Shown here piece by piece: positions 25,426-33,907 of a stretch of DNA of 37,753 nt. This DNA is from an uncultured Hyphomicrobiales bacterium. Lineage in GTDB: Bacteria > Pseudomonadota > Alphaproteobacteria > Rhizobiales > Xanthobacteraceae. The position numbers and the translations under genes were made by a program. Below the pieces are notes generated by a model. It was not told the DNA's origin. It saw nothing but the letters and a program-made list of their open reading frames with translations, and did not search any database. The stretch covers positions 1 to 37,753 of the forward strand of contig CAITJJ010000125.1 of the NCBI GenBank assembly GCA_903892675.1, given 5' to 3'. The first letter of the stretch is position 1, and every line of letters starts with the position of its first letter.

Positions 25426-25918
25426 AACCAGCGTTCAGATTCAAGTCCGGGTCAATGGACGAATGGAATCCGGGCGGGCCGAGCCGCGCATGCTGCTGTC
25501 GGATTTTCTTCGCCACGCGCTCGGCGTCACCGGCGTTCATGTCGGTTGCGAGCACGGCGTCTGCGGAGCCTGCACGATATTGCTGAACGGCGCGATGGCG
25601 CGCTCGTGCCTGATGTTCGCGGTGCAGGCGGATGGCGCCGAAATAACAACGATTGAAGGGGTTGCGAGCGGCAAGACTCTGCATCCCGTGCAGGAAGCCT
25701 TCCGGGAGAACCATGGTTTGCAGTGCGGCTTCTGCACGCCCGGCATGGTCCTGACCGCGATCGATCTTCTGCGGCGTTATCCTAATCCTGATGAAAGCCG
25801 CGTGCGGGAAGAGCTGTCGGGCAACCTTTGCCGCTGCACCGGCTACGAGGGCATTGTCGCCGCCGTTTTGGACGCCGCCAAGAAGATCAATCTCGCCAAA
25901 TTGCCAAGCAAGTCATAA
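25415..25918 (+). CDS. Molybdenum hydroxylase 2Fe-2S small subunit
   Basis: This 167-residue ferredoxin-type subunit holds both 2Fe-2S clusters of the enzyme. The plant-type cluster motif is GCEHGVCGACTILLNG with a later cysteine in MARSCLMFA, and the second cluster is CGFCTPGM with CRCTGYEGI. The start at 25415 is preceded by GGAG eight bases upstream. With the two upstream genes it completes the heterotrimer; the Moco insertion chaperone usually found nearby is not in the window. Confidence 0.95.
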   Translation: MSDETSVQIQVRVNGRMESGRAEPRMLLSDFLRHALGVTGVHVGCEHGVCGACTILLNGAMARSCLMFAVQADGAEITTIEGVASGKTLHPVQEAFRENHGLQCGFCTPGMVLTAIDLLRRYPNPDESRVREELSGNLCRCTGYEGIVAAVLDAAKKINLAKLPSKS

Positions 25919-25927
25919 GCGGCGCTA

Positions 25928-25940
25928 GGCGGAAGCCGCC
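25928..25940. terminator. Short hairpin between convergent genes
   Basis: GGCGG, AAG and CCGCC form a 5-bp stem with a 3-base loop between the stop of the iron-sulfur subunit gene and the stop of the CoA ligase gene. It is small and has no U-tract, so it is only a possible convergent terminator. Confidence 0.3.
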
Positions 25941-25942
25941 CG

Positions 25943-27559
25943 TCATGACGCGGAAGAATTCTTCTCGTCCGAGCGCAATCGAAACCGCTGGATTTTGCCG
26001 GTCGCCGTCTTTGGCAGGTCGGGCATGAACGCCACCCATTTCGGACATTTGAACGACGCCAACTGCGTCCTCACATGTGCGAGAATGTCCTCCTGCAGCG
26101 CAGGGGACGCCGTGTGCTGCTCGCGCAGAACGACGAAAGCCTTGGGCTTGATCAGGTGATCCTGGTCGCTGGCGCCGATCACCGCGGCTTCGAGGACCGA
26201 CGGATGGGTCGTCAGCGCGGCCTCGACCTCGGAAGGCGATACCCAACGACTTCCCACCCTCAGCATGTCGTCCTTGCGGCCGCTGAAATAGAAGTAACCT
26301 TCCTCGTCTTGGTAGGCGGTGTCACCCGTGTAAAACCAGCCGTCGCGCATGCATTGCGCCGTTTTTTCCGGCTTGTTCCAATAGTAGGTCGCGACGCTGT
26401 CGCCGCGAATGACGATCTCGCCGAGTTCGCCGGGCGGGAGCGGTTTGCCGTCACTGTCGGCGACGATGACGTCGTAGCCAGGCACAGCGCGGCCAAGACT
26501 GCCGCGCTTCACGTGCCCGATCTGGTTCGAGATATAGATGTGCAGCGCCTCGCTGGAGCCGATGGCTTCGAGCAGATCCCCGCCGGTCACCCGCTTCCAG
26601 TTGTCGAACAGGCTGGGGGGAACTACCTCGCCGCCGCCCAGGCTGACGCGCGCGGAGCTCAAATCGGCCGCAAACCCATTCTCGATCGCGGCCACCTGCT
26701 GAACCATGAGGGTCGAGACGGAGAAATAGATGGTCGGGCGCATGCGGGAGATGAACGCCAACGAATTCTCGGGCGTCACCCGTTCTTCCATCAGCAGGGC
26801 GGTCGCGCCGGTCCAAAGGACGAAGCCGAGCGAGTTATTGATGCCGAAGGCGAAGAACAGCTTGCCGACTGAATAAATCAGGTCGGTTTCGTTTATACCG
26901 AGCACACCCTCGGCGAAATGGATCGCTGTATAGATCATGTCCTTGTGCTGATGCACGGCCGCCTTCGGATCGCCGGTCGACCCGGAGGAGTAGAGCCAGA
27001 AGCATTCAGTCTGCGGCGTGGTCGGTTCCGGCTCCAGTAGCGGCATATGCGCATGCAGCAAATCCGGCAGGCGCAACCACCCGGCTGGGGCGTCCCCGGT
27101 TGTGATGCGATGTTCGACCGCGACGCCGTCGCCTTGCAGCGCGGGAGCCAGTTCAGCAAGGCAGACGGGCGAGGCCACGACCACCTTCGCCTGCGAATCC
27201 GCGAGCATGTAGGCGTAGGCGGATTGCTTCATGTAAGTGCTGACCGGCACCGCGATGGCGCCGAGGCGCGCCGTCGCCAGAAACGCGAAGTAAAACGCCG
27301 GCGTATCGCTCACGGCGATGATCACGCGATCTCCGGCCTTGACGCCGAGGCCGCGCAGCGCCGCTGCCATGCGGAAAGTGCCGTCGGCAAGCGCGGCATA
27401 GGTCATCTCGGACGCTTCGGACTTGACGGCGACCTTGCCGCCGCGACCGGCGGCGAGGTGGCGGTCGAGCAGCGCGACCGACAGATTGAATGTGGGGGCA
27501 AAGGAAATCCGGGCCGGCACCGCCGACCGGTCGACGACGACATCATGCGGATTTATCAA
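25943..27559 (-). CDS. Benzoate-CoA ligase-type acyl/aryl-CoA synthetase
   Basis: A protein of about 538 residues of the ANL superfamily that activates a carboxylic acid with ATP and CoA. Motifs: YSSGSTGDPKAAVHQHKD (phosphate loop), GSSEALHIYISN, FYTGDTAYQDEEGYFYFSGR, KDDMLRVGSRWVSPSEVE and the C-terminal PKTATGKIQRFRLR with the catalytic lysine. The pattern is that of benzoate-CoA ligases. I favour a TTG start at 27559 behind GAGGTGAGG, since the longer ATG-started frame (27601) would cover the operators. It converges on the hydroxylase genes and has its own operator pair. Confidence 0.9.
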   Translation of the reverse strand: MINPHDVVVDRSAVPARISFAPTFNLSVALLDRHLAAGRGGKVAVKSEASEMTYAALADGTFRMAAALRGLGVKAGDRVIIAVSDTPAFYFAFLATARLGAIAVPVSTYMKQSAYAYMLADSQAKVVVASPVCLAELAPALQGDGVAVEHRITTGDAPAGWLRLPDLLHAHMPLLEPEPTTPQTECFWLYSSGSTGDPKAAVHQHKDMIYTAIHFAEGVLGINETDLIYSVGKLFFAFGINNSLGFVLWTGATALLMEERVTPENSLAFISRMRPTIYFSVSTLMVQQVAAIENGFAADLSSARVSLGGGEVVPPSLFDNWKRVTGGDLLEAIGSSEALHIYISNQIGHVKRGSLGRAVPGYDVIVADSDGKPLPPGELGEIVIRGDSVATYYWNKPEKTAQCMRDGWFYTGDTAYQDEEGYFYFSGRKDDMLRVGSRWVSPSEVEAALTTHPSVLEAAVIGASDQDHLIKPKAFVVLREQHTASPALQEDILAHVRTQLASFKCPKWVAFMPDLPKTATGKIQRFRLRSDEKNSSAS

Positions 27560-27577
27560 AGACCTCACCTCACGTAA

Positions 27578-27615
27578 ATTTCGTAATAGCGATAAATACA
27601 ACGCTGGTGCGAAAA
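27578..27615. promoter_or_regulatory. Tandem family-B operator upstream of the CoA ligase
   Basis: ATTTCGTAATAGCGATAA (27578) and ACAACGCTGGTGCGAAAA (27598) start 20 bp apart and match the family-B palindrome in 14 and 11 of 18 positions. The nearer one ends 18 bp before the proposed TTG start of the ligase. Confidence 0.6.
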
Positions 27616-27665
27616 ATACGGAGTGCCGGAGAGCGAGTCAAGGAGCCCGCGCGCGGATATCGGCG

Positions 27666-28862
27666 CTAAACCGTCTCTTCCTGACGCGTGATACGCAGGA
27701 CGAACAATGCCGCGAAAACGGCGACCAGGGTCGAGCCCAGCATCACCAATAACAGCGGCATCGGGCCGGTCTCCACCGAAACGAGCGTGGCCGCGAAGAA
27801 CGAGAGGGTGCCGCCGCCACCGACCTGCATCGCGCCGCCGAGCCCGGACGCAGTCCCGGCCAGATGCGGCCGCACGCTGACGATGCCGGAATTAGCGTTC
27901 GGCAAAATCAGCCCGTGGCCGAACAGCAGCATGACCGGTCCGAAAAACAGGATCGGGCTGAAGTAGCCGGCGGCCTTGAGCGTGATCGACAGTAGAGTAC
28001 CGGCCAAGGCGACGCCGGTGCCGACGAGTAGCATGACGTTGATGCCGTAGCGGCGGGAAAATCGCGTAGTACAATAGTTTCCTGCGATATAGCCGACCGA
28101 AATCAGCGCAAAGTAAAGACCGTAGCCGCTCGGCGACATGTTGAGGATCTGCGACGCGACGAACGGGGCCGTGCCGAGAAAGCCGTAGAATGTTCCGGTG
28201 GTCGCCGCGGCGGCGAGCGTATAGCCCCAGAAACGGCGCGAGGCGAGAAGTTCCGGGTAGTTGCTGATCTGGGCGACGAAGCTGGCGGATTTCTTGCTGT
28301 TGGTCTCTCCGAGATCGAACCAGACGATTGCGAAGGCGAAGATGCCGAAAGCAAACATCAAGGCAAAAGTCGCCTGCCAGCCGAACAGTTCGTCGAGACC
28401 GCCGCCGATGGCCGGTCCGATCATCGGCACGAGCGACATGCCCATCGTTATGTAGGCGATCTGGCTGGCCGCCGCGTCGGTTTCCATCGTATCGCGGACC
28501 ACGGCGCGGGAGAGAACCTGACCGGCTATCGCCGAAGCCTGCAGGACCCGCAAGAACAGCACCCATTCGATCGAGGGCGCGATAATGGTCGCGCCGGCGC
28601 TTAGGACGAAGATCATGAAGCAGCAGAGCATCACCGGCCGGCGGCCATAGCGGTCGGAAAGCGGGCCGATGACCAGTTGAAGAATGCCGCAACTGACGAG
28701 ATAGATTGACAGAGTGAGCTGGACGACGGCGTAGCCCGTCTGAAAATGCTGCGCGATGCCCGGTAGCGCCGGCAGATGCACGTTAATTGCAAGAGACCCG
28801 GTCGCAGCGGCGATCATGAGCGTGAAACCGCGCGGCGGTGTCGTGCGGTCGAACAATCTCAC
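27666..28862 (-). CDS. Bcr/CflA-type MFS transporter
   Basis: This 398-residue membrane protein has about 12 transmembrane helices and the DHA1/Bcr-CflA pattern. Motif A is GPLSDRYGRRPVML after helix 2, and the proline-rich SLVPMIGPAIGGGLDELFGWQATF ends the first half. Bcr/CflA proteins export drugs or metabolites by proton antiport; in a catabolic operon it could instead move the substrate or a toxic intermediate. Its start overlaps the stop of the dehydrogenase gene by four bases. It is the last gene of the operon starting at 33653. Confidence 0.87.
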   Translation of the reverse strand: MRLFDRTTPPRGFTLMIAAATGSLAINVHLPALPGIAQHFQTGYAVVQLTLSIYLVSCGILQLVIGPLSDRYGRRPVMLCCFMIFVLSAGATIIAPSIEWVLFLRVLQASAIAGQVLSRAVVRDTMETDAAASQIAYITMGMSLVPMIGPAIGGGLDELFGWQATFALMFAFGIFAFAIVWFDLGETNSKKSASFVAQISNYPELLASRRFWGYTLAAAATTGTFYGFLGTAPFVASQILNMSPSGYGLYFALISVGYIAGNYCTTRFSRRYGINVMLLVGTGVALAGTLLSITLKAAGYFSPILFFGPVMLLFGHGLILPNANSGIVSVRPHLAGTASGLGGAMQVGGGGTLSFFAATLVSVETGPMPLLLVMLGSTLVAVFAALFVLRITRQEETV

Positions 28863-29827
28863 GGCAACTCGACTTCATTGTTGAGCGGCAGGCCGTCGCG
28901 AAAGCGGGCCGCATTCGTGAAAATCGCCTGCATCTTTCGGCGAAAAGCATCGGATGTCCCGCCGCTGTAGTGCGGCGTCAGCACGACATTGTCCAGGGCG
29001 CAGAGCGGATGATCGGGGGAAACCGGCTCGACCGCGAATGCATCGATACCAGCACCAAGCAGATGCTCTGATCGCAGCGCCTCGCAGAGGGCTTGCTCAT
29101 CAATCAGCCCGCCACGTGCGGTATTGATGAGGATTGCACCCGGTTTCATTTTGGCAATGGCGGCCGCGTCGATCATCCCGGCCGTATCCGGGCCGAGTGG
29201 AACGTGCAGCGTCAGCACATCCGAAAGCCGCAGGATGTCGTCAAAGGTTCGATAGGAAATTCCCAGCTCGCGCTCGCGCGCGGGCGGCAGCGGGCCTGAT
29301 CTGTTCGTGTAGATGCCTTGCGTGCCGAATGCCTTGAATCGCTCAGCCGCCGCCAGGGCGATGCGGCCCATGCCGACATAGCCGATCGTTCTGCCTGTGA
29401 GTTCAGGAGAAGTCGGCCGCAGGTCATGCCGATGAAAGCGCCCTTGCCGCAGTTCCTTGTCGGCGAAAACCAGATGACGGCAGACGGCCAGAGTGAGAAG
29501 CACGGTATGCTCCGCAACACTTTCCGCCGTTCCGTCCGCGGTCAGCGCCAGGCGGATGCCTCGGCCCTTGAGGGCAACGAGGTCGACAGTGTCGTGATAG
29601 CCGACGCCCTGATGGATCACGAGTTGCAGTTTCGGCGCTGCCGCGACCAGACTGGCGGGAAAGGTCGCGTTCGCCTGGATCGCGATCTCACAATCGGCAA
29701 TTTTTGCGTACCGCTCGGGGTCCGAATTGCGGTCGAGCGTGACGAGCGTCATTCCGGGCGGAACCATGGCACGCATGATGTCGTAGAGCGATTCGGAGGC
29801 GTGCGCAGTGTAGAAGACCTTCATCAT
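28859..29827 (-). CDS. D-2-hydroxyacid dehydrogenase family protein
   Basis: A 322-residue NAD(P)-dependent dehydrogenase of the 2-hydroxyacid family, reducing 2-oxoacids or the reverse. The Rossmann motif is GYVGMGRIALAAAERF (about residues 149-164); the catalytic Arg (NTARGGLIDE), Glu (DAFAVEPV) and His (LTPHYSGGT) are all present. The acidic residue that usually follows the second strand and favours NAD appears replaced in GIYTNRSG, hinting at NADP use. It follows the AtuA-like gene with no gap and overlaps the transporter gene. In this operon it may act on an oxo- or hydroxyacid released by the pathway. Confidence 0.9.
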   Translation of the reverse strand: MMKVFYTAHASESLYDIMRAMVPPGMTLVTLDRNSDPERYAKIADCEIAIQANATFPASLVAAAPKLQLVIHQGVGYHDTVDLVALKGRGIRLALTADGTAESVAEHTVLLTLAVCRHLVFADKELRQGRFHRHDLRPTSPELTGRTIGYVGMGRIALAAAERFKAFGTQGIYTNRSGPLPPARERELGISYRTFDDILRLSDVLTLHVPLGPDTAGMIDAAAIAKMKPGAILINTARGGLIDEQALCEALRSEHLLGAGIDAFAVEPVSPDHPLCALDNVVLTPHYSGGTSDAFRRKMQAIFTNAARFRDGLPLNNEVELP

Positions 29828-31651
29828 TTACTCGCGCCGCGTTGCCGTCATGTCCTCGGCAAGGGGAGCCGCGAGCTTCCTGGCGAGGGAAAGCGGCACC
29901 GGAATTTTCATTTCCAGCGCCATTTGACCGAAAGCCTTGCCTTGCGGATCGATGCGGCACGACGCCATGCCGCCGCCGCCGAGGGCATTGGACAGCAGGA
30001 AATTGAACGCATTCAGCCCCGGCGCCTCGAAGCGCACCACGGGACCCTGTACGAGCTCCGCGAAATGCGCCGCCAAGCGTTCCGGCGTCAGCGCGTGCCG
30101 CAGCACCGGCACGTATTCTGGCTTGCGGGCGAAGATAGCGATATTGGACGAGTCGCCTTTGTCGCCCGAGCGTGCATAGGCAAGGTCAAGCAGATTGGCC
30201 TCGACCGTCGGTTCGTCAGATTTCATCTCATCGGCGGCCTGCGTTGGTTGCATGGGCGCGTATCCGCCATCGGTCGGGACCTTAACCTCAAAGGCGGGGT
30301 CATGGGCGACTTGAACCCGTGGCGGCAGAAGCACCGCCTTGTCGATAAAGAACGTGAAAAGTTTCACGACTGGCGTCGGTTTCGGGCGGCCGTTGTAAAT
30401 GCCGGTCGTGCCCGGCGCAAAGCTCAGGCCGATAGAGCCGATCTCGCGCGCGAAGATGTCGATGGCCTCGCGGTCGTTATGCTCGACGACAACGCGCAAT
30501 AGAACTTCGCGCGTCGCGCGCGCGCGGGCCTTGGCGCCATAGGATGCTTCCGACCCGAGCGCCTCGGAATGAGTGGCCGAGAAGTCCGCGATGTTTCGTT
30601 CCCGAAACAGCATGCGCGCTCGCGCAATAATCGCTTCCGCAGTGCGCTCCGCCTTGGCGACGGCGTCGGGACCGACGATCGATATCGAGGCCACGGCGCG
30701 GTACCCGTCCTGGTGGGTCGCGGAAACCTTGTATTGCTTGGTCGATGGATTGCCGCGAGCACCACCGACCTTCACGCGGTTCGCGCCATCCTGCGCGACC
30801 GTTACATGAGACCAGTCGGCGACGACATCGGGCAGAATATAGGCAGCGGGATCGCCTACTTCATAGAGGACCTGTTCGGCGACCACGGCCGGTACAATCA
30901 GTCCGCCGGTGTTGGCGGGCTTGGTCAGGACGAATGTACCGTCCGCGTGACATTCGGCGATCGGGTAGCCGATATTGTGCCAGTCGGGCACATCACGCCA
31001 ATCGGTATGGGTTCCGCCCGTCGCCTGCGGCCCGCATTCCAGAACATGTCCGGTCAGACTGCCGGCCGAGAGTTTGTCGTAGTCGTCCACCGTCCAGCCG
31101 AATTCGTGCATCAGAATGCCGAGCGCCAGGGCGCTGTCGGCGCAGCGGCCAGTAACGACGATGTCCGCGCCGTTCTTCAGCGCCGCGGCGATGGGCAGTG
31201 CACCGAGATATGCGTTCGCCGTCAGCAGACGTGGCGGCAAGGCGTCGCCCGAGCACGCCTCGCGAATGCCGCGCGCGCGCAAGGTCTCGACCATCGGCAT
31301 CAGATCATCGCCCTCGGCGACCGCGACGCGCAATTGCAGCCCCAGTTCGGCGGCGAGTGCCTCAAGCGCCTTCTTGCAGCCCTGCGGATTGACGCCACCG
31401 GCATTGCTGACGATTCTGATGTTGCGCCGTGCGATTTCCGGCAGCGAGCGCTTTAGATAACCGACAAAATCGGGCGGAAAGCCGGCGTTCGGATCCTTCA
31501 TCTTGGCGCGCGCCAAAAGCGACATGGTCACTTCGGCCAGATAGTCCATCATCAGATAATTGACATCCGCGCGCAGCAATTGCGGGACTGCCATGGGACT
31601 GTCGCCCCAGGCTCCCGATGCGCCGCCGATCCGAACAATCTTGTCACTCAC
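29828..31651 (-). CDS. AtuA-like (DUF1446) protein
   Basis: The 607-residue protein matches the acyclic terpene utilisation AtuA family. The N-terminus IVRIGGASGAWGDSPMAVPQ and the following DYLAEVTMSLLARAK begin the large AtuA domain (to about residue 450). The C-terminal domain begins near VEANLLDLAYARSGDKGDSS (about residue 480) and ends as a small alpha-beta unit. In Pseudomonas, AtuA is encoded with a geranyl-CoA carboxylase cluster for citronellol/geraniol use, but its reaction is not firmly known. No biotin carboxylase is encoded here. It overlaps the crotonase gene by eight bases, so it belongs to the CoA-ester operon. Confidence 0.9.
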   Translation of the reverse strand: MSDKIVRIGGASGAWGDSPMAVPQLLRADVNYLMMDYLAEVTMSLLARAKMKDPNAGFPPDFVGYLKRSLPEIARRNIRIVSNAGGVNPQGCKKALEALAAELGLQLRVAVAEGDDLMPMVETLRARGIREACSGDALPPRLLTANAYLGALPIAAALKNGADIVVTGRCADSALALGILMHEFGWTVDDYDKLSAGSLTGHVLECGPQATGGTHTDWRDVPDWHNIGYPIAECHADGTFVLTKPANTGGLIVPAVVAEQVLYEVGDPAAYILPDVVADWSHVTVAQDGANRVKVGGARGNPSTKQYKVSATHQDGYRAVASISIVGPDAVAKAERTAEAIIARARMLFRERNIADFSATHSEALGSEASYGAKARARATREVLLRVVVEHNDREAIDIFAREIGSIGLSFAPGTTGIYNGRPKPTPVVKLFTFFIDKAVLLPPRVQVAHDPAFEVKVPTDGGYAPMQPTQAADEMKSDEPTVEANLLDLAYARSGDKGDSSNIAIFARKPEYVPVLRHALTPERLAAHFAELVQGPVVRFEAPGLNAFNFLLSNALGGGGMASCRIDPQGKAFGQMALEMKIPVPLSLARKLAAPLAEDMTATRRE

Positions 31652-32444
31652 GGCTGTTGCCTCCGCCCTCGGCCCAGCGCGGCGGCCGCCGCTCGTTGAA
31701 TGCGGCTAATCCTTCGCGTGCATCGTCGGTGCGCGATGCGACAGCGATCAACGACTCGGCCAACGCCAGCGCCTCCGAGAAGCTCATCGTTTCCATCGCA
31801 GCTATGGCATATTTGCCGCGCCGTAGGGCAACCGGCGACATCTCGCTCAGCCGCGTCACCAGCCAGTCGACTTTGGCGTCCAACTCGGCGGCCGGCACGA
31901 CGTAATTGGCGATGCCGATCTCTTTGGCGCGCGCTGCGTCAATGAGCTCACCGGTGAGGCAAAGCTCGTTGATGTGGCGGGCATGCAACATGCTGCGCAA
32001 ATAGACCAGCACCTGCATGGCAAAGACGCCGACGCGCGCCTCCGGCAAGCCGAATCTGGCATGGTCGGCAACGACGGCGAGATCGCACAGCGACATCAAG
32101 CCCATGCCGCCGGCGACACAAGCGCCATTGACTCGGGCGACGAGCGGCAAGCCGACGTCGCGCACGGCGCGGGCAAGCCTGCCGAAGTCCGTCATCGGTT
32201 CGTCGAGCCCGAGCGTGAACGTGCCGGTCCCGCCGGTAAGGTCGGCCCCGGCGCAAAATGCCTTGTCGCCCGCTCCGGTCAGGACGATTGCGCGCAGCGA
32301 AGAATCCTGCGCGGCGTCTAAGATCGCGCGGTGAATTCCGGCAATCACATTGGGGTTGATGGCGTTGCGCCGCTCTTCGCGATCGATCCAGATCCAGAGC
32401 GCTTTGCCGCGCGTCTCGCAGCGAATTTCCGGTTTGTCCGGCAT
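31644..32444 (-). CDS. Crotonase-family protein 2 (methylglutaconyl-CoA-hydratase-like)
   Basis: A 266-residue crotonase with oxyanion-hole motif AFCAGADLTGG and core VNGACVAGGMGLMSLCDLAV followed by ARFGLPEARVG. The glutamate that hydratases carry at the GGGCE position is a glycine here (GGMG), whereas the second one (LPE) is kept. The same change is common in LiuC-type methylglutaconyl-CoA hydratases, so a tertiary-alcohol-forming hydratase, isomerase or other crotonase chemistry is possible. The ATG at 32444 follows GGAGGG and is immediately adjacent to the stop of the CoA-transferase gene. Confidence 0.85.
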   Translation of the reverse strand: MPDKPEIRCETRGKALWIWIDREERRNAINPNVIAGIHRAILDAAQDSSLRAIVLTGAGDKAFCAGADLTGGTGTFTLGLDEPMTDFGRLARAVRDVGLPLVARVNGACVAGGMGLMSLCDLAVVADHARFGLPEARVGVFAMQVLVYLRSMLHARHINELCLTGELIDAARAKEIGIANYVVPAAELDAKVDWLVTRLSEMSPVALRRGKYAIAAMETMSFSEALALAESLIAVASRTDDAREGLAAFNERRPPRWAEGGGNSRE

Positions 32445-33653
32445 TCAACCCTCCTGCTTTAGTTCGGAGAGAACCTCGTCGGTGTGCTCGCCCAGATTGG
32501 GCGCAAGCCGCCGGATGGACGCGGGCGACTTGCTGAACTTGACCGGGAAACGGCAGACCTTGAGCGTTCCTTCGGTCGGATGCTCCATGTCGATGAAGAA
32601 ATTCACCGCCTTGAGATGTGGATCGTCGAAAAGCTCGTCGATCTTGTTCACCGCCGAGGCTGGAATGTCGTTCTCATTGAGAAGTTCGATCCATTCGCGG
32701 GTCGTGCGGGCCGGAAGAAAAGTCGCCAAGAAGCGGCCCATGTCCTCCGCATGCTGTGTGCGCGTTTCCTGACTCTTGAAGCGATCGTCGGTATCGAGCA
32801 GTTCGGGACAGCCGACCAGCCGCGAGAAGGCGCGCCAGTGTTTGTCCGTATAGACGACCAGCGCCAGATGGCCGTCCTTGGTCGGATAGGGCCCGCGCGT
32901 TCGCGACAGCAGGCGCTGATAGCCCATCTTGCCTATCGGTGGCACGAAAGCGCCGCCGCCCATGTGATCGGCCAGAACGAATTGCGCCATCGTCTCCAGC
33001 ATCGGCACTTCGATCTCCTGGCCTTCGCCGGTCATTGCGCGATGATGCAGAGCGCTGATGATGGCGATCGCAAGATAGAGGCCGACGACGCGGTCGCAAA
33101 TATTGACCGGCGCATAGCGCGGTGCGCCATCGACCGCCTGGAACAGGCCGGCAATACCGGACCCGGCCTGCGTCAGGTCGTCATAGACGGCGCGGCCGGC
33201 ATAGGGCCCGTCGGAGCCGTAGCCGACCGCGCCGCAATAGACGATCTTCGGATTGATGGCCGAGACGCTCGCATAATCGAGGCCGAGCCGCTGCATCGCC
33301 TGCGGGCGTATATTGTAGGTTAGCACATCCGCATCGACGATCAGCGCGGACAGCGCGGCGCGGCCCTCCGCCGATTTCAGATCGAGGACGACGCTGCGCT
33401 TGTTCCGGTTGCTTTGCAGGAAAAGCGGGCCCATTCCTTCGTGTCGAAATGGCCCCACCCAGCGCATGGAGTCGCCCGGACCCGACTCGATCTTGACGAC
33501 ATCGGCGCCGAGATCGCCCAGAATCTGGGTTGCCGCCGGCCCCATCACGACCGTTGTGAGATCGAGCACCCGCACTCCGCTGAGCGGGCCGGGCGCGCTA
33601 TCGGAGTGTTGCCGGCGAGGCTTGAACGGTCCCGCTCCCGAAGCCTCCACCAT
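32445..33653 (-). CDS. CaiB/BaiF (family III) CoA-transferase 2
   Basis: This is a 402-residue family III CoA-transferase. Seen are the N-terminal GVRVLDLTTVVMGPAATQIL, DVVKIESGPGDSMRW, NRNKRSVVLDLKS, and APVNICDRVVGLYLAIA with the expected catalytic aspartate. It begins the minus-strand operon that continues with crotonase 2, the AtuA-like protein, the hydroxyacid dehydrogenase and the exporter. GGAGG lies just upstream of the ATG at 33653. Compared with CoA-transferase 1 it is of the formyl-CoA/succinyl-CoA:carboxylate branch but differs in many positions, so the two probably activate different acids. Confidence 0.9.
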   Translation of the reverse strand: MVEASGAGPFKPRRQHSDSAPGPLSGVRVLDLTTVVMGPAATQILGDLGADVVKIESGPGDSMRWVGPFRHEGMGPLFLQSNRNKRSVVLDLKSAEGRAALSALIVDADVLTYNIRPQAMQRLGLDYASVSAINPKIVYCGAVGYGSDGPYAGRAVYDDLTQAGSGIAGLFQAVDGAPRYAPVNICDRVVGLYLAIAIISALHHRAMTGEGQEIEVPMLETMAQFVLADHMGGGAFVPPIGKMGYQRLLSRTRGPYPTKDGHLALVVYTDKHWRAFSRLVGCPELLDTDDRFKSQETRTQHAEDMGRFLATFLPARTTREWIELLNENDIPASAVNKIDELFDDPHLKAVNFFIDMEHPTEGTLKVCRFPVKFSKSPASIRRLAPNLGEHTDEVLSELKQEG

Positions 33654-33675
33654 CGACCTCCACCTGTGTACTCAT

Positions 33676-33713
33676 ATTTCGCGATAGCGTAAGATATATC
33701 GCAGCTGCGAAAA
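33676..33713. promoter_or_regulatory. Tandem family-B operator upstream of the CoA-transferase 2 operon
   Basis: ATTTCGCGATAGCGTAAG (33676) and ATATCGCAGCTGCGAAAA (33696) start 20 bp apart; the second contains the perfect 12-bp palindrome TCGCAGCTGCGA. They match the family-B consensus in 15 and 13 of 18 positions. The near edge is 22 bp from the start codon at 33653. Confidence 0.7.
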
Positions 33714-33857
33714 AATATGAGGTGGCGGGGGGCAAGTCAAGTGCGCGGATGCCCGGCCGTAGCGCCTAAAAGGCAAATATTTTCCGGATCATAAGGATAG
33801 CAGGAAATGCGATTTGACGCCCGGCCGATTGACAGCGTTGCCCCTGCGTGCGAGCCA

Positions 33858-33895
33858 ATTTCGCTATTGCGAATATTATTTCGCATCTAAATCTG
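33858..33895. promoter_or_regulatory. Tandem family-B operator upstream of MmgE/PrpD 2
   Basis: ATTTCGCTATTGCGAATA (33858) is a near-perfect family-B site. Its partner 20 bp on, ATTTCGCATCTAAATCTG (33878), keeps only the left half. They end 12 bp before the start at 33908 and lie inside the longer open frame from 33848, which supports the later start. Together with the sites at 33676 they form a divergent control region of about 250 bp. Confidence 0.65.
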
Positions 33896-33907
33896 ACGGC
33901 ATCGGAC

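Noticed and set aside
22052-25918. Aerobic CO dehydrogenase (CoxMSL)
   Set aside because: Gene order is large-medium-small rather than M-S-L and the large subunit lacks the AYRCSFR active-site loop.
25943-27559. Classical anaerobic benzoyl-CoA pathway suggested by the benzoate-CoA ligase-type gene
   Set aside because: No benzoyl-CoA reductase, ferredoxin or ring-cleavage hydrolase genes are in the window.
30569-31456. Long plus-strand open frame of 295 codons opposite the AtuA-like gene
   Set aside because: It is a shadow of the AtuA-like coding sequence; the protein has no recognisable domain.
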